DNA of 64,000 nt, taken from positions 11,670,001-11,734,000 of the forward strand of contig OX291545.1 in NCBI GenBank assembly GCA_946406115.1. The letters run 5' to 3'. Both the position numbers and the translations under genes were made by a program. This DNA is from Apoda limacodes. Lineage: Eukaryota > Arthropoda > Insecta > Lepidoptera > Limacodidae. Below, piece by piece: positions 35,501 to 50,700 of this stretch. Numbering within the stretch: position 1 is the first letter of the stretch; each line of letters begins with the position of its first letter. The notes below the pieces were generated by a model, which worked only from the letters and a program-made list of their open reading frames with translations, did no database searches and was not told the origin of the DNA.

Positions 35501-38500
35501 AATGTACCTTTAACCTAAGCGTCCACAGGCTATGGTGACAGCTTACCATCAGGCGGACCGTAAGCTTGTTTGCCACCTTAGTGGTATATAAAAAAAAAAA
35601 AAACGACAACTCCTCAATTATAAAAATAACCGACTCACACTTACATCGTATTCATATTCGTATTTCATATTAATCGGTACAGCGCTTAAGCGTGAAGAGG
35701 TAACAAACAGACAGACAGAAAGATTACTTTCGCTATTATAATATTAGTATGGGAGTATGGATATCATATAGAGATCGGTCTAAAATTATTAGGATCATCT
35801 TTACTTCCACTTTTGAGTGATATAATTTTACTATATTTCATTGTTTCCAAAAATTTTCCTTTGCAACACACTTATTGAATATTATGGCTAAGATTGGTGC
35901 TATGCTATCTATAATTTCACTAAGGACTTTAACTCACCCAGTTTTTTTTGAGTAAGAGATTTTAAAACCTTTCTTCAGAGGTAACATGATAAAATTTAAT
36001 ATAGCCTCATATTTAGGTACATTGCATTGTAAAAGTAATTTAAATGGAGAATATTATAATGCAGTAGTTGTAACTATAGGCATACCAGTAAAATGTTTCT
36101 CAAAAGAGTTAACAAAATCAAGATCTGACTCAATTATTTTGGAATCTTCAGTTAGTGAATAATGATTGTCACGAGATTTAAATTCTGCTGTTTTACTATT
36201 TATAACATTCCATGTGGCCATTATTTTGTCGTCGTTTTTTTTTTATTTTATTGCTTAAATGTATGGATTTTGCAACTCTATACCTGACTCAAAATCTATT
36301 TGCAATTCGGGTAAACAAAAATGACCTTGACGCGCGTTTTTCGCTTTGTTAGTCTATGCAACATATACATAAATACGTATACTATTTCTCATCGTAAATT
36401 TGGAATTTTGTAGATTTTAAGTTTAATCAGTGTCGTGATTTGAAAACCACTTAAAGAATGTGAAAATAAAGGTAATCATGTAAGTATTTTAATGATTTAT
36501 GGAGTGTAAGTATTTTAATTAAAAAGTGAACATTAAGTAAAGTAAGGTTATGTTTACAAGATATGCAAATAGATTTTAAGTTTTTTGATATTTTTGAATA
36601 CATTTTAACATAGTCAGTGAATGTGGGACTGTTATTTAGTTTCATAAGGTAAAACTCATACAACCTGTGGTAGCCCAGTACTTGAATTTCATTTTAACGG
36701 CTTTAATTTAAATACATGCTGATTACGACGGAATATTAGCATCACCATGCATTAAATGTAGCAATGGAATTTCCTTTTTAGCGTTCCGTACCCAGAGGAT
36801 GCCAACGGAGGCCTATTACTAGACTACGCTGTCTGCTTAGCGGCAAATTTTTTTTGTTCGTGTTTGTAAATTCCGTAAACGGTGGTAGGTACGGAACCCT
36901 CGATGCGCGAGTCCAACTCGTACTTGTCTCGTTTTATATGTGTACAGGATATAATATGTATATAACAATGAACTAGTGACCTTTCTCTGGAACAACTCGT
37001 GCACATCAGTGTCGAGTAGCGTCTTGAGCAGTATGTCAAGGTGCGCGAAGTACTCGAGCCAGGTGTCCTCAGTGAGTTCCTGGAGCTCAGGTTCCTTGCA
37101 GTACGGACACACGCAGTCCGCGATGCTACGCTCTGTCACTTGCACCGTGAAGTAGTGGCGTGCGCACTCGCGGCAGCAGCGGTGCACGCACCGCAGCATT
37201 GATACCATCTAACAAAAAAAAAATGCGTAAAATAAGGTTTTTTAGAAAAATAAATGTATTAAAATGTCAAAAATCGTGTTTGTGGAAACAATTAAAGATA
37301 AGAGTTTAAGTATCCTGTCTCAAAATATTAAACGCATAAAAACATACAAACTAAGATCTAGATCGACAATGACCAATTTGATACATACAGACCCTTATTA
37401 CACCTAATAATTCTGATATGAATGACTGAACCTAAGGTTACCTCGTTTGGTGACATATTTTCTAGTCAAAGTAGTAAGAAATTTTGTAAGGGCCTCTGTA
37501 ATCCGTACCTAAACTAATCCGAATGCCTCTGTAATCCGAACATCCCCTCAACTAATGAAAACATGAGACACAACTACAAAATTAGAATGGCGGCGTAAAT
37601 AAATGTGTTTTTTAATACCACTAAGTTGGCAATCAAGCTAACGGTCTACCTGATGCTATGAGGTCATACATTCTCTTTGCTATATATTTGAGGAACCAAA
37701 ACCAATTGCAAGGATTTTACAAACATACTTGAGTTGTGTCTGCGTTTAATGAATGCTTGGAATGGGCGATGGGTAAAGCATTTTCTATTTATAATTTATA
37801 CGCATGTGGGTATGTACTTACATACTCTCAATTACAAAAATATTTGTTACCCTTTCAAAATGTTACATACTATAATCCGAACGCTCCATAGATCCGAACA
37901 GGGTATAAATTTTGCGTGCTCGGGTTATCGAGGCCATACTGTAGTTTCCACATTGACTACTTGTCTGACTGATGCACTTTGTGCAGGGAAAGCACGCGTA
38001 ATTGTAGATACATACCTCATGTTCAGGGTAGCGCGAGGCACAGAGCTCACAGTCCTGGTGCAGATAGGCGAGCGCGGCGGGCAGGTCGGCGCATTCGAGT
38101 GCGGCGAGTAGTGCGGCCGGCGGATCAGCGCCGCGCGACACCAGTTCTACCGCTAGTCGCGCCTGCTCCCAGCTCTCACTTGCGCCTTCCGCGAGCAGCA
38201 TCCGGGCTTGTCGCTGATAAATCGTAAATCCACGACTTTATCACATAGTTAGACAAAAAGAAAATATTTGCTAGGAGCTAATTTTTTACAGGCAGTTCGT
38301 TACTCCTGTAATTAAAAAACTAATTATTATTTGTATCTATAAAAAGAAAACTTACCGCGATTGTCACATTATTTTTACGTGACTACCGTCCGCTGGTTAT
38401 AGGCTATGTGACGTCACATTAAATTAAATATGACGCCCCGTAGATTTCATAGTCGTGGACTAAAAAACATTTTTTTTCAATGATGACGTGCTGGGTATTA

Positions 38501-41500
38501 AATCAAACGTTAGCTGTTGCTTGCAGCTTTGCTTGCATGCACCTATTAATTAAGAATAATTTCTAAAATCACGACTCACTCAAGTAAACCTACTTAATAT
38601 ACATAAATAGTAATGAAAACGTATTTCATTATGGACTATATTAAATAAAAGCCTTTATGCATGCCAAAATTATAAATAAAAAACCGGTCAAGTGTGTGTT
38701 GGCCTCCGTAATTTACGAATACAAAAAAAAACACCATAAAGTGTGCCGGTAGCGGACACCCATCCAATCACTAAGCCAGACGTTGCGTAACTTTGAATAT
38801 CGTTTTCAATAAGAAATTTGTGAAAATCAACTACACTATTAAAAGACACAGTAACACATTCGTTTATTCGAAACGATATTGAAAGTAAGGCAATGTTGGG
38901 CTTGGCCAGTCATTGGATAGGTGCAGACCGCTTAGCGGTTTTGATTTTGTTTGTATTAGTCGTAAATTACGTAAAGGTTCGGACGAAACTCACAGTGCGC
39001 AAGTCCGTTTCACATTTGCCCGATTTTAATAACACGCATGTTAATTAAATAATTTACAAAGAAAAACAAAAAGTGTGCCGCTAAGCGGTTACCCATCGAT
39101 GTTGCTTAGCTTTAATATCGTTTCCAACAGACAAATTGTGTAACTGTTTCTCTTAATAATCACTATACGGCGCTGATATGGTAATTTAAGATGGCAATGG
39201 CTCAGGCCCCTCTCACACTTGGCCGGTTTTTATTATTTGTATTTTGTTTTTGCTCACACAATAAAATCATTGCAAGTTTCAAGCTTGTGTGTTACTATTT
39301 TAACGATAGAGCAAAAACAAAGAAAACGTGTTACTTGTATGGGGACACCCCTTAAATTTTAATGTTTTTGGCTTTTTATTATTTTTTGATATAATCCGCC
39401 ATGATGACACATATTCTGTGAAAATTTCAGGCTTCTACCTATTTCGATCGTTAAGTTAGAGCTCTTTAATGGTCGGACAGACTGACAGTGTAGGCTGTCA
39501 TAGGTCTCCGGTGGTACCTTGGGGTATCGAAGCTAAAAAACAAAACGTGTGTTTTGATAACGACATTAGCTGGGAGTACCTCCAACCTCCACGCCTTAAA
39601 ACTCCAACTTAATTAATAAATTAAATAATTAAAAGGTTTTGTCATTGTTTCGTATACTTCTACTCCTATTGAATTTAACGGATTAAGAGGATCGCGATCG
39701 GGAAAAATTTAACGTAAAATGTTACTGTTAATGCTAACTTGGGCTGTGACTGTGCACAAGTTGCACGGGTGCACTCTAGATAAAGCAGTAGGTAATTTTT
39801 TTAGGGAAGTCACTATTCGGTAACGGACAGGCCTATGTAGCCTTCAGCACCCAGGTATTTAGATGATTCTTTATTTATTCTTTAGGTGATAATAAATTAC
39901 TGAAAAATCCTCGATCTCTTTAGAAATTGGAAAGGTTAACAGTCCGGTTGATATATTTAGATAGAGGGTGGTATCCGGAAAGTATTCCGAAGTTAATGAA
40001 ATATTGGCTTTCATTTGGGGATACTCAAGTGCATTGGTGCCCATACATTTTTCTATGAAGATGTACCTACCAAAAATGTATGACTGGGAGATCGACGCTT
40101 GTTCCAACAAAACTTTTTATTAGTAAATAAAACTACTACACTAGGTGAAAATGTTTAAATTTGTGTTTAATAGTAATAGTTGTTTATAATAAAACAAAAA
40201 TTAATCAACGTGATTTTGGTGCATGACATTGGTGGTCTTCCGCAAAATTTTCGAATTTGGGAATATTTTCAATTAAAGCTAAACGCATGCAGGCTGTAAC
40301 ATGCAACATCTAACACTAAAAACCCGAGCACCCGCGCGGCTTTTTCACGTTGTTTCCCAGGGACCTTAATTGCTTTCTAAACCATAGTGATGCCATTGAT
40401 ATTATTTTATTTAAACAAATTATTTTTTTTTGCTCAAACAATATACGGCGATCGACTGTTTGGGCATCTCTGCTCTAGGGTATACAGTCTGAGTTTTTGA
40501 CCTCGAGGCCCCTGTGCTTACTTGGTAGGGGCAAAAAGCCTCGATTTTTTTTCAGTTTTTTGCTTTTATCTTCTGAAATAAGTGGTTTTTATGTACCAAT
40601 TAATATTACGAAGTTGTAAAACAATAAATTTGCTTTCAGCTTCACTAATCAAACGTATTTTTGACCCAAGACTAACCGAGACACAGAGGTTCAAAGAAAG
40701 ACAAATAATCAGAAAATTTAAAAACAAAAAATCGAGGGTTTTTGCCTTGTAAGTTTTTTTTTACCACATGCTGTGGACCAAAGAAGACTACTTGGCCACC
40801 GTAACGTTTGTCTACGCTGCGGACGCTCTCTTGCTTCACGAGTCAGCCATCTACTCAATACCAACTCAATCCGTGAATCAAGGATTTATAATGTGATACA
40901 AGAGTGGATTATACCTCGAATTGTAAGTTATACAAACACACACAAACATAATTCATATATGCATGATAGTCACACTTACAGCGTGTGCCTCCTATGGCTA
41001 CAAGAGCCAAACATCTGGGCCTCACATGAGGTACCCATGACCATAGACTTAGATTGACAAAATAATGTATTAAGTCCTCCATCCACCCTTAATGATAATT
41101 ATCAAGGCAGAAAAGCTTTCACATTTTTTACATATATGTAATCAAGTTTTTGGCACTTGATATTGCCTGACATCATTATTAACTCTTTTAGCCATGATTT
41201 TCTTTCGATTAAGAAAAAGATAAAGATAGTATATTTTACCACAGATTACAAAAAATAATGAACAGTGGCAGTCTCTGCTCTCTGCCTACGTGATGTTTAG
41301 TTTTGTTCAGTATTACAAGAAATATGTCAATACAGCCTAGACTAGATAAAAAATAAAAACACATGTGGGATCCATACTCCTGGTCCTAATTTCTCTTTGT
41401 TGCTGGAGTTTTGGGGACTACATAGGGTACTCATCACATAATATGATAGACAATGAGTAGGATGTAATGCGCTAATTGTAATCTTTGTATTGGTATTTGG

Positions 41501-44500
41501 TAAAAGTAAAAAAAAACATTCATTAACTTAATAAATTACAATTTAGTTTATGTATGTCTGTTACAGATACAAGCAGCGTGTTACATATGCCATGCTTGTT
41601 GGGTGGCTGCAGACAGAGCTGCTATCCATATGGTCTCAGGCCCATCAACTTCGTCCCAACAAGATGACCTTCAAGAAGTATTACCACAGGCACAAGATAT
41701 TCCTACTTTGTCTACAAATAAAGGAGTTGGAAGCAACCAACCGGAACCTACTATTGTTTTGCCACAATACATGCGAGCTATTGAAACTAAAAGTAGGTGC
41801 TTCATTGAAGGATGCCGGAGAACAGAAAGATACAGAGTTCCACTTTCTACTAGAAAAATGTTGCTTAATAAATATAAATATTACATCCCTGAAAATAACC
41901 GTCTTTGTGATCTACATTTGGTTATTGAAGCATGGGATTTTCTTGACAGTTTGAGATCCAATTATGTTCAGTCTTTTAGTGCAAAACATATTCAGGACAT
42001 GATGTCCTTAAAAGAAGTTGTAGATAGTGGACTACTTCATTTTGAAAACATAAATGACATGAATGACCATGTTGTGCATACGTGGATTGGATTAAATAAA
42101 GCACAGTTCCATCAGATGATCACTATAGTTTCCCAGTTGTTGGGAATGCCAAAAGCAACCTTAGCTCTGGCCGCCTATCTTATAAAACTCAGAACTGGGG
42201 ACTCCAATGAAAGGTTGGCATCTTTATTAAAAGTGTCTAGGCCAACTTTAGAAAAGTGGATACACCAAGTAAGAGAATTACTCACAGAGTATTTCGTACC
42301 TAGAAATCTTGGTTTAAACCACTTAAACAGACAACAAATGGTAGAAAGAAATCTTGCCATACCTAATTCATTGTTCGGAAGCTTTGAGGGAGTTGATACA
42401 CCAATCATCATTTTTGATGGAACATATTGAACATATGAGGAAAAAAGTTCCAATTATTTATACCAAAAAAAAACATATAGCACGCACAAGTACAGAAATC
42501 TGTTAAAGCCATTTTTAATTGTTTGCACTGATGGGCATATTATAGATGTTTTGGGTCCATACCCAGCCACAACTTCTGATGCTGACATCATGAAAAACGA
42601 ATTTGCGAATGGGAAACCTTTGCGCAAATATTTTCGTCAAGGTGATGCATTTATATTAGATAGAGGCTTTCGTGACTCATTACCTTTGTTGCACCAATGT
42701 GGATATAGGACATACGTGTCTGCTTCGCTAGAGGAGGGTGAAACGCAGCTATCAACTAGTGAGGCAAATAAATCAAGTCACCATATGCCGTTGGGTGGTT
42801 GAAGTTGTCAATGGCAGATTCAAACGTGACTTCAAATTATTACGGCAAAATTATTTCAATGTAGCCAGTAAAAGTTTCATGAAAGATTATGAGGTGGCTG
42901 CTGCCCTTTTGAATAAATTTCACCCTCCTATAGTTGATCGAATAGATGCTGTGGGAATAATACAAGAAATAGATAGGTATATGACTACAGAAAATGAATT
43001 AGTAGATTTTATTACAAGAAATAATTATAATAGGCGTCGATCTAATTTTGAAACTATCACAGTACAGAACGATAATCTAAATGATTTTCCACAGCTCTCC
43101 GATAGTGAATTAATTCTGATATCTTTAGGAACATACCAAATCAAGCAGGCACGTTCCTACTATGGTGAACATGTAAGAGGAAATGATGGTTTTGTTATAG
43201 AGGTGTGCAGGGAGGTCAGCAGTAGCCTCCTTCGAGAGCTGTCGTCTTCCAACACTTCCTGGCTACTTAGGGGTCGCATACTATCACGACATATAAGTCG
43301 AAAAACTTATTTTATATATATTTTAGTCGACAGCTCTCGTAGAGAAAGGGAAGCTATTAAAACGCATTATTGTAACTGCATCGTAGGCAGACGTACTGTA
43401 GGTTGCTGCGCTCACTTCATGTGCATTATATGGTATCTTAGCTGGGCTAGGTACCAAGATAATATTGTTCCACCTGCACAATTTCTGGACGATGTTTTAA
43501 TTATAATAGAAGATGAATAAAATACTAAATAATTTTTTGTTGGTTTTATTTTATGTAGTGCCTGCCTAGTATGTACCTTCAGCCGTTATACGCCTCACTG
43601 CAGGGGCACAGGACTCCCTCGAACAGGGGGCTAATGCCATAGTCCACGTGCTGGCCTAGTGCGGATTGGCGGACGTTGTCGAGCTAGTGGCCACTCAACT
43701 GTCATATGACAACAGTCAGGACCGACTGTTTCACGTGCTCTCCGAAGCACGAAGGAGCTCAGAAAAGTGTGCCAGTAGGCGGTCACTCATCCAGGTATTG
43801 ACCACGCCCGATGTTGCTTAACTTCGCATATCGTCTCCGATAGTCTCTAACAGACAAAGCCACTGAGCCACAAGCTCCTTAACCGTAAAATCACCGTGTT
43901 TCGCCTTCAGGAATCGGCCGTTGTTGAAGATTGTAACATAACCTTACTTTTACTAAATCTCTGATAACTCTGCTCTCAGATTGTCAAAACTCACAGAACT
44001 TTTAGCGAAGAACTAATAAGTTTGAATCTATTGCACCATTTTCATGTCTTTACATTCAGGCCCAAGGTTGTATGTAATCGTTTCCTTCTCCTTTAGCACA
44101 GAATCCTGAGGTGAGGTCAAAAACATAGATTCTACGCCCCAGTTGTATGTCATTACGGGATAGCTTAATGACATACCAAAATTTCATTAACTTCGGAATA
44201 CTTTCCACCTAGAAAGTCGATATCGACTGAATTATTAAGATGTCTTACAAATTTCGAACCGTAGCCTATGGACGCTTGCAACACCAGGGTGCTACGTGTA
44301 AGTTAGGTATATTACATGGAAAACAATTGACCTATACCAAAAAATGTTTGGCTTTGCTTATACTTTATCACGAAGTTATAACCCCAAACTAATTTAAATA
44401 AAAATTAAGTTCAAAAACTAAAACCAGACTACTAAAGAATCACGATCTAAAAAGTATGAAACAAGAAAATATTCTTATCTGAAATTGCTATGTACAAACT

Positions 44501-44687
44501 GTTCGCTAAAATTCGCCCTTCGAATTTGCTCACATTTATTTTCTATATAAATAAATTCATTACACCCGAATACCGACCGTATGTAATACCTGACATAATT
44601 ATACGGAACCCGCTAGCTAATGCACATGACTACGTGACCTACCGAAGACACCTTCAAAGGAAAGGCCAAAGCTACTCAGCGCCAACG

Positions 44688-44718
<31 letters not shown>

Positions 44719-47700
44719 CTGCGTGCGTGCGTGTTTGTGTGTGAGTATGTTAATATATGTATGTTATTTACTTTATAGACGATTAATATTAAATAGTTTT
44801 TATATAGCAATTTCAGATAAGAATATTTTCTTGTTTCATACTTTTAGATCTTAATGCTTCAGTAGGTTTTAGTTTGAACTCATTTTCATAATTATAATAT
44901 TCGGTACTTATTATTAATTTGTAATAGTTACTGGAAAGCATTATTGAAAGGTAGACATAATGATAATGATATTTAGTTCCAGATTTTCTTTTACTACTGC
45001 TTTAGCTACCTGTTTTCTTGTTTCATACTTTTTAGATCGTGATTCTTTAGTAGTCTGGTTTTAGTTTTTGAACTCATTTTCATAATTATAATATTCGGTA
45101 CTTATTATTAATTTGTAATAGTTACTGGAAAGCATTATTGAAAGGTAGACATAATGATAATGATATTTACTTCCAGATTTTCTTTTACTACTGCTTTAGC
45201 TACCTGATTATTAAAAGCAAAGTTGGTTCAGTGTTATGTTTTTAATTTTTCGAGAACCTACAGGGATAGAAAATTAAATATTAGTTATCGTACCTCTGGA
45301 GATCCCTCAGCTAGACGCACTTTGGCCAGGTCGATAAGTTGCCCAGAGACGCGGCGAAGTGTCAACGGTGGTGGTGGTGGCAACGGCGATTGCCTAAGTT
45401 CTTGAACGGCTCTTACGATCGGCGTAGTGTCTTCAGCGTCGCTTTCCGTCCATTCATCATCAGATCCACAAGTCTCTCGAAAAAATGGCTTCTTTTTTTC
45501 TTTTGCTGGCGACATGTTTTTACTTGTAGATTCTACTGGTTCTGGATGCTTAGGTGAGGGCTCTTTTTGCCCCTGAGTAGCTACAGGTGGAAGAGGTGCT
45601 GGTTTCTTTTTGATCAATGGTGATACGGGCGGTTTAATTTCAGCCGCAGAGGTACTTGGCGCAGGTTTTGATGATTTATCAAATAGCTTAGTTTGCAACT
45701 GTTTGACATGTCCCAACTGAATGTTACCGAATTTAGTTTTTGGAGGAGCAGGTGCAGGATATTGTTTGGTAGAAGTACGACGTACAGGAAGCTTAGAAGC
45801 AACTAATTTGGGGCTTTTATCAAGTTTTAGTTTGTTGTTTTGTAGTACTTTTATAAGTTTCGGTATGTTAGATTTAATGGAAGATATTTTGTTCATATTT
45901 TTATCATTTTCTGGAACATAAATGTCTTTACTTGGAGACGTATTCTTTTTGTTAGCGTCAATAAAATTTGTTTTTAATGCCGCATTTATCATTATTGTAT
46001 CTACATTATTTATTTCTGATATTTGATCATCATTCGCAGAAGCATTTCCCATTACTGTATCTACATCGTTTGTTTCTGATATTCGTTCATCATCCGCAGA
46101 AACATTTACCATCACTATTCCAACATCGTTTGTTTCTGATATTCGACCATCATCTATAGAAGCATTTACCATCACTGTATCGACATCATTTGTTTCTGAT
46201 ATTCGATCGTCATCTATAACAGTCGTATAATTATTTTGTAAATTTTCATCGCTACTATGTATGACCGGTCTTTTTTCATGTTCTTGATCAGGAGAGTCAC
46301 TTTTGAAAACACTGGAATGAGTGGTAGCATTTAAATAATTTTCTTGGAAAATAGTTTTATCACTAATATTTGTAATCTCATTATTCTCTATGTGTCCTTG
46401 TGTAGAGAAAACATCGGCCCGTTTCGATATTCCCCTATAAGTTTCTTCCGAAATGCCAATTTCATTTGTGTTATTTAAATGTCTTGATAGCTCACTGTTT
46501 CCTGTTAAATCGTTTTCCAAATAACCTGTGTTGGAGTGGCACTCCACATTCTCCAGTACCGCATTGTAAATTGTCAGGTTTCTTTCGGTAGTTATTATTT
46601 TAGTGGTTGTCTCTGGTATGAACGAAGATAATGTTATTTCTTGCTTGTTGTTAGTCATACTCTTAAGCACTGCTGAATCATTTAAATCAGTTTTGTTAAG
46701 ATGATTATCATTTGAGGGCATTTTAACAAGACTTTTGCTATCGTCTGTAGTTTTTAACTGTTCATAAATCTCTTCGAAAGTATTTACAACAGAGAAATTA
46801 TTATTATGATCTTTTGTTCTAGAGTTATTTGAATTTGATGGGGTTTGTAATAACTTTGTATCCTGTCTTTCTGGGCTATTCTTTGGTTGGCTGACTTCTA
46901 CCGTAAGTACACTTTCTTCCTGTAAGCTTTTTGCTATAGAATCTAACATTTCAATATTAGTTTGTTGAAAACTTTCAAACTCATCAATTGCTTCTTCAAA
47001 TTGTTCATTGTCTTCAGAACTTGTTCTATTCCTTATCGAAGCATTTTTTTGTTCTGATTGATGTCCACTGTTACTTTCGGCATTTGACGACCTTTTATCA
47101 TCAGATGTCAAATCATCAGATTCTTCCTCAGTATTGCTATAAGTTGTCTCGTGTTCCGAAGAATCAATATCATTTGAACTATTTTCAACATCACTGTGTG
47201 TTACGCCATCGAGTGAATTAATATCGGACGTAATTTCTTCTTTCATTTTCTGGATGAGCCTTTGAGTATCATCAAATATATCTATTAAATTATTTGATTT
47301 TTCCACAGCTGCTTCATTGTGGTTTATTTTGCTATTATTTAAAACTTGTGCCTCCTTTGTTGTATCCTTATTCAATAGAAAATGGTTTTGCGCTTCGCTA
47401 GTAGAAGCATTAAAGATTTCCGTATCGAATTGATTAATATTTTTCAAACCTTGATTTTGTTCGTTTTGTGAAGCTATCTTTAATTGTTGAGATACTAGCT
47501 TCTTTTCAATTTTTGTTTCTATTACTCCACTTTGTGGTAAAATAGCTGATAGATTTTGAAATCCTGTAAACTCACCATGTATCTTTGCTGTCTGTAGCCT
47601 ATTAATGTTATCAGAATTTATGTTGGTAGCATGTGACACTTGTGCATTATTTGTTTTGATACTGTTGTGGTCGTTATGCATTTCAAGATTATGGAGATTT

Positions 47701-50700
47701 GTACCAGTTCTTGTGGGTATTTCATTGTTATTTTGAATATTTGGTAGTGGACTTGTCCTCGTGAGTGCATTGTATGCATCTATAAAATCATTTTCAGACT
47801 GTCCTAAATCAATATTTTCCGGTTTATTTTGAGAAGTATTTTGCAGTGTTGTTTTATTGGCTAATAGTCCTTTCAAAAGTAAGTTTTCATCAATAGTTGG
47901 CACACCTGCTTGTATTAATAGTGATTTTAGTTTATGCGCTATATTCTCTGTGTTACTTACTGCTTTACTATCTTTTCCTTTACTCAATGGTTCTGCATAT
48001 TTTTCCATATAAGATTCACTTTTAAATTCTGTTTCATATGGTACATACATCCAACTATCGTCTGGCAATTCAGTCTGTGGCGGCAACTCAAATTCATCTG
48101 AACTATCTTCTGCTGAAATGTAAATGTGGATGGTTATGATGCAGTATGATGAGAGTACGATCTCTTAATGTTAATGTTGTGTGGTTTGCAAGAGATTACC
48201 GCGCAAGCGGCGGGTTGACCTAGAGGATACCGGCGGTGCCGCGTCATCATCGGCGCCTGTAGGTGGGCCCCATACGTGACCTCGCACGCGCCCTTCTTGA
48301 CTCACGCCTATTTCTGCCATCTGCAATAAAGAATAATATTGCGGCAATGATCTAGCGACATAAGAAATTATCCGTCTGTAGCTTTTTAGAGTTCCGTAGC
48401 CAAATAGCTAAAATCCTTACCCTACCTTATAAATTCGTCATGTCCGTACACCCGTCCGTAAATCACACATCACTTATGATTCCGCACCGTCTTTGGGTAC
48501 ATTTTAATAAAATTTCACAGAGATCTGTCTTTTTTGAACCACCATACAGATGTCTTACGGAAATTAAGAAAAAAAAAGCGCTGTAGTCAAAGAAGAAGTA
48601 GATTTTATATTTATGGACCAAATGGCTCTAAACACAATAGGTTAGTTTAGTGTCAAAAAAAAATAGTTAATTACAAACACAGAGGTTACCTGTCGCCGGT
48701 ATGCATCGAGGCAATCAGTGACGGCGGGCCACATGGCCCCACGGTGTCTTGCGAGCGCTGCCCGCGCCTCTCGCTCGGTGATGCGCGCGTCTGGTGCGAG
48801 CCGCTCCGCGGCAGCACGCACTCCCGCGCACAACCCAGCCCAGCGCGCTCTCAGCCACGCTAGGGGCGCGCCCGGGCTCTGCGCCAGCGCCGCCTGCACC
48901 TCGCCCGCATTGAACCCTAATTTCCCCGCTTCTGCCATCAGCCGAGCCAGCTCCATGTTCCGCTCCGCTTCTCGCTTACTTTCAGCAGCAACCAATGCCT
49001 CTAAAGACAATGCCCTATTTGCTGATAATGGTTCCGGAGACGCTGCCTATGAACAAAGTTGTTTCATTAGTTAAGAAAGACAATATTTTTAATCATCCCC
49101 ATGCTAAGCAGACGGTTAGGAATCACATTGGGTGTACCATGATTCTTGTAGTGCACTGCCAAATTCTAAGTTGCGCTACTGGACTGGTAGGTACCATTTA
49201 CCGAAAACACTTTGTAGTTTTATCGTTACAGTCTCAGGTACAGGATAAACTAATGTCATAATTTTCTGAATTTATATTCCTAAGTCTTCTTTTAAAACAC
49301 ACACGGAAAGATATGTGTTGCTGTTATTCGGAGGCCGCCACTTGCTTGATTGTGAATTGCAATATAAGATATATATATTTTTAATATAAAGTAAGAAAAA
49401 AGTGTTGATTAGATTGTTGTAACCTCTGATCCGTAATAAGCTGATTGACGCGAGTGCCGGCGGCGCAGGTCGAGGTGCGAAGCGCGGCGCGTGAGCCTGC
49501 TGGCGGCTGCGCCCGCGCCTCTTCGCCGCTCGCTGCCGCTCCAATCCCCGGGGCTGCTGTCTCGTGGCTCACGCCATTGCCACCGCCCACCCACCGCGCG
49601 GGCACTGCGCTCACTTTCCTATAATTTTGAAAACATGTACTCATAACGAGCTAAAAATTTGAAATTGTCAAGTACATATTGCAATGTGTGTACGTCCCTA
49701 CTACGTGCGTAATAATATGTGTTGTATGTCGCACTTAGAATTTTTTTGTAAGTATACCAAGCGGTACTGTAACTTAACAATTATGTGCTCACCCTGGTCT
49801 CTGAGGAGAGTGAGTGCCGGCTGTGCGAGCGCTCGCGGTGATCGTCGCGCGGTCGACGTCGCGGTCGCGAGCGCGATTCCGACGGTGCGCGCTCCCACGT
49901 GCTCGGCGCCTCGTACGTCTGCAAAACATTACTATAGAATATATAATAATACTACTACAAACAGAATGGCCATTCGTTTCGGCCCCCCTCCCTTGAAATC
50001 AATACCTAACCGCACCCCGCACTTTATTATAATAACACAGCCTCAACATTAATTTTATTCATGCAGTCGGCCATTGAAGGCGTCTAGATAGAGCAATAGT
50101 AAGGTGAGGCGTGCGGCGAGACGGGGAGCGAGCGCTCCCGACTACCCTATGTCTTTACATAGGGCCATTTGGAAGCTGTAGAGCCAGTTTCTGATTGTTC
50201 TCTGATTTATCTTCAAATCCAACGTGATGACCGACTGTATGAATGAAATAAATGTTTAGGCTGTGGTAATTGTTTACCTGCGTTGAGATACTTTGTGGCG
50301 GTGGCGAAGTTCCTGTGTTTGATTTGGATCTCGTAGACGTGATAGAGGGGCGTCGTTCAGGAGAGACGCGCGGGGGTGATGTCCCAGTGGACTTTTTTTG
50401 GATATTTGTCGAAGAGTTGGTAAGAGAACGCGGTGGAGACGAACCAACCGACACACTATGGTTTGTTGGCTCCGCTTTTGCTTTTATCTGTTCTCGATAT
50501 GGTGAAGCTTTTGCGTTATTAGTCTCCGAGGTTTGTACTTCTTTAGGAGGCGAAGGTCCCACAGCCATGTCGTGTCGGGACGACTCACTGCTCTGGTCCC
50601 TCTGTGGCGTTACTAAACGATTCGTTAGCGTTCTAGTTTTCTGCTCATCACGAGGTGGCGATGGACCGCATCCGGTAGATGTGCGTTCCTTTTTTGGCAA

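Noticed and set aside
36451..36663. 70-codon minus-strand ORF
   Set aside because: Composition looks random, no splice sites matching the lubel phase, no motif.
41550..41954. 134-codon plus-strand ORF
   Set aside because: Alternate frame of transposase exon 2; the other frame carries the zinc and DDE motifs.
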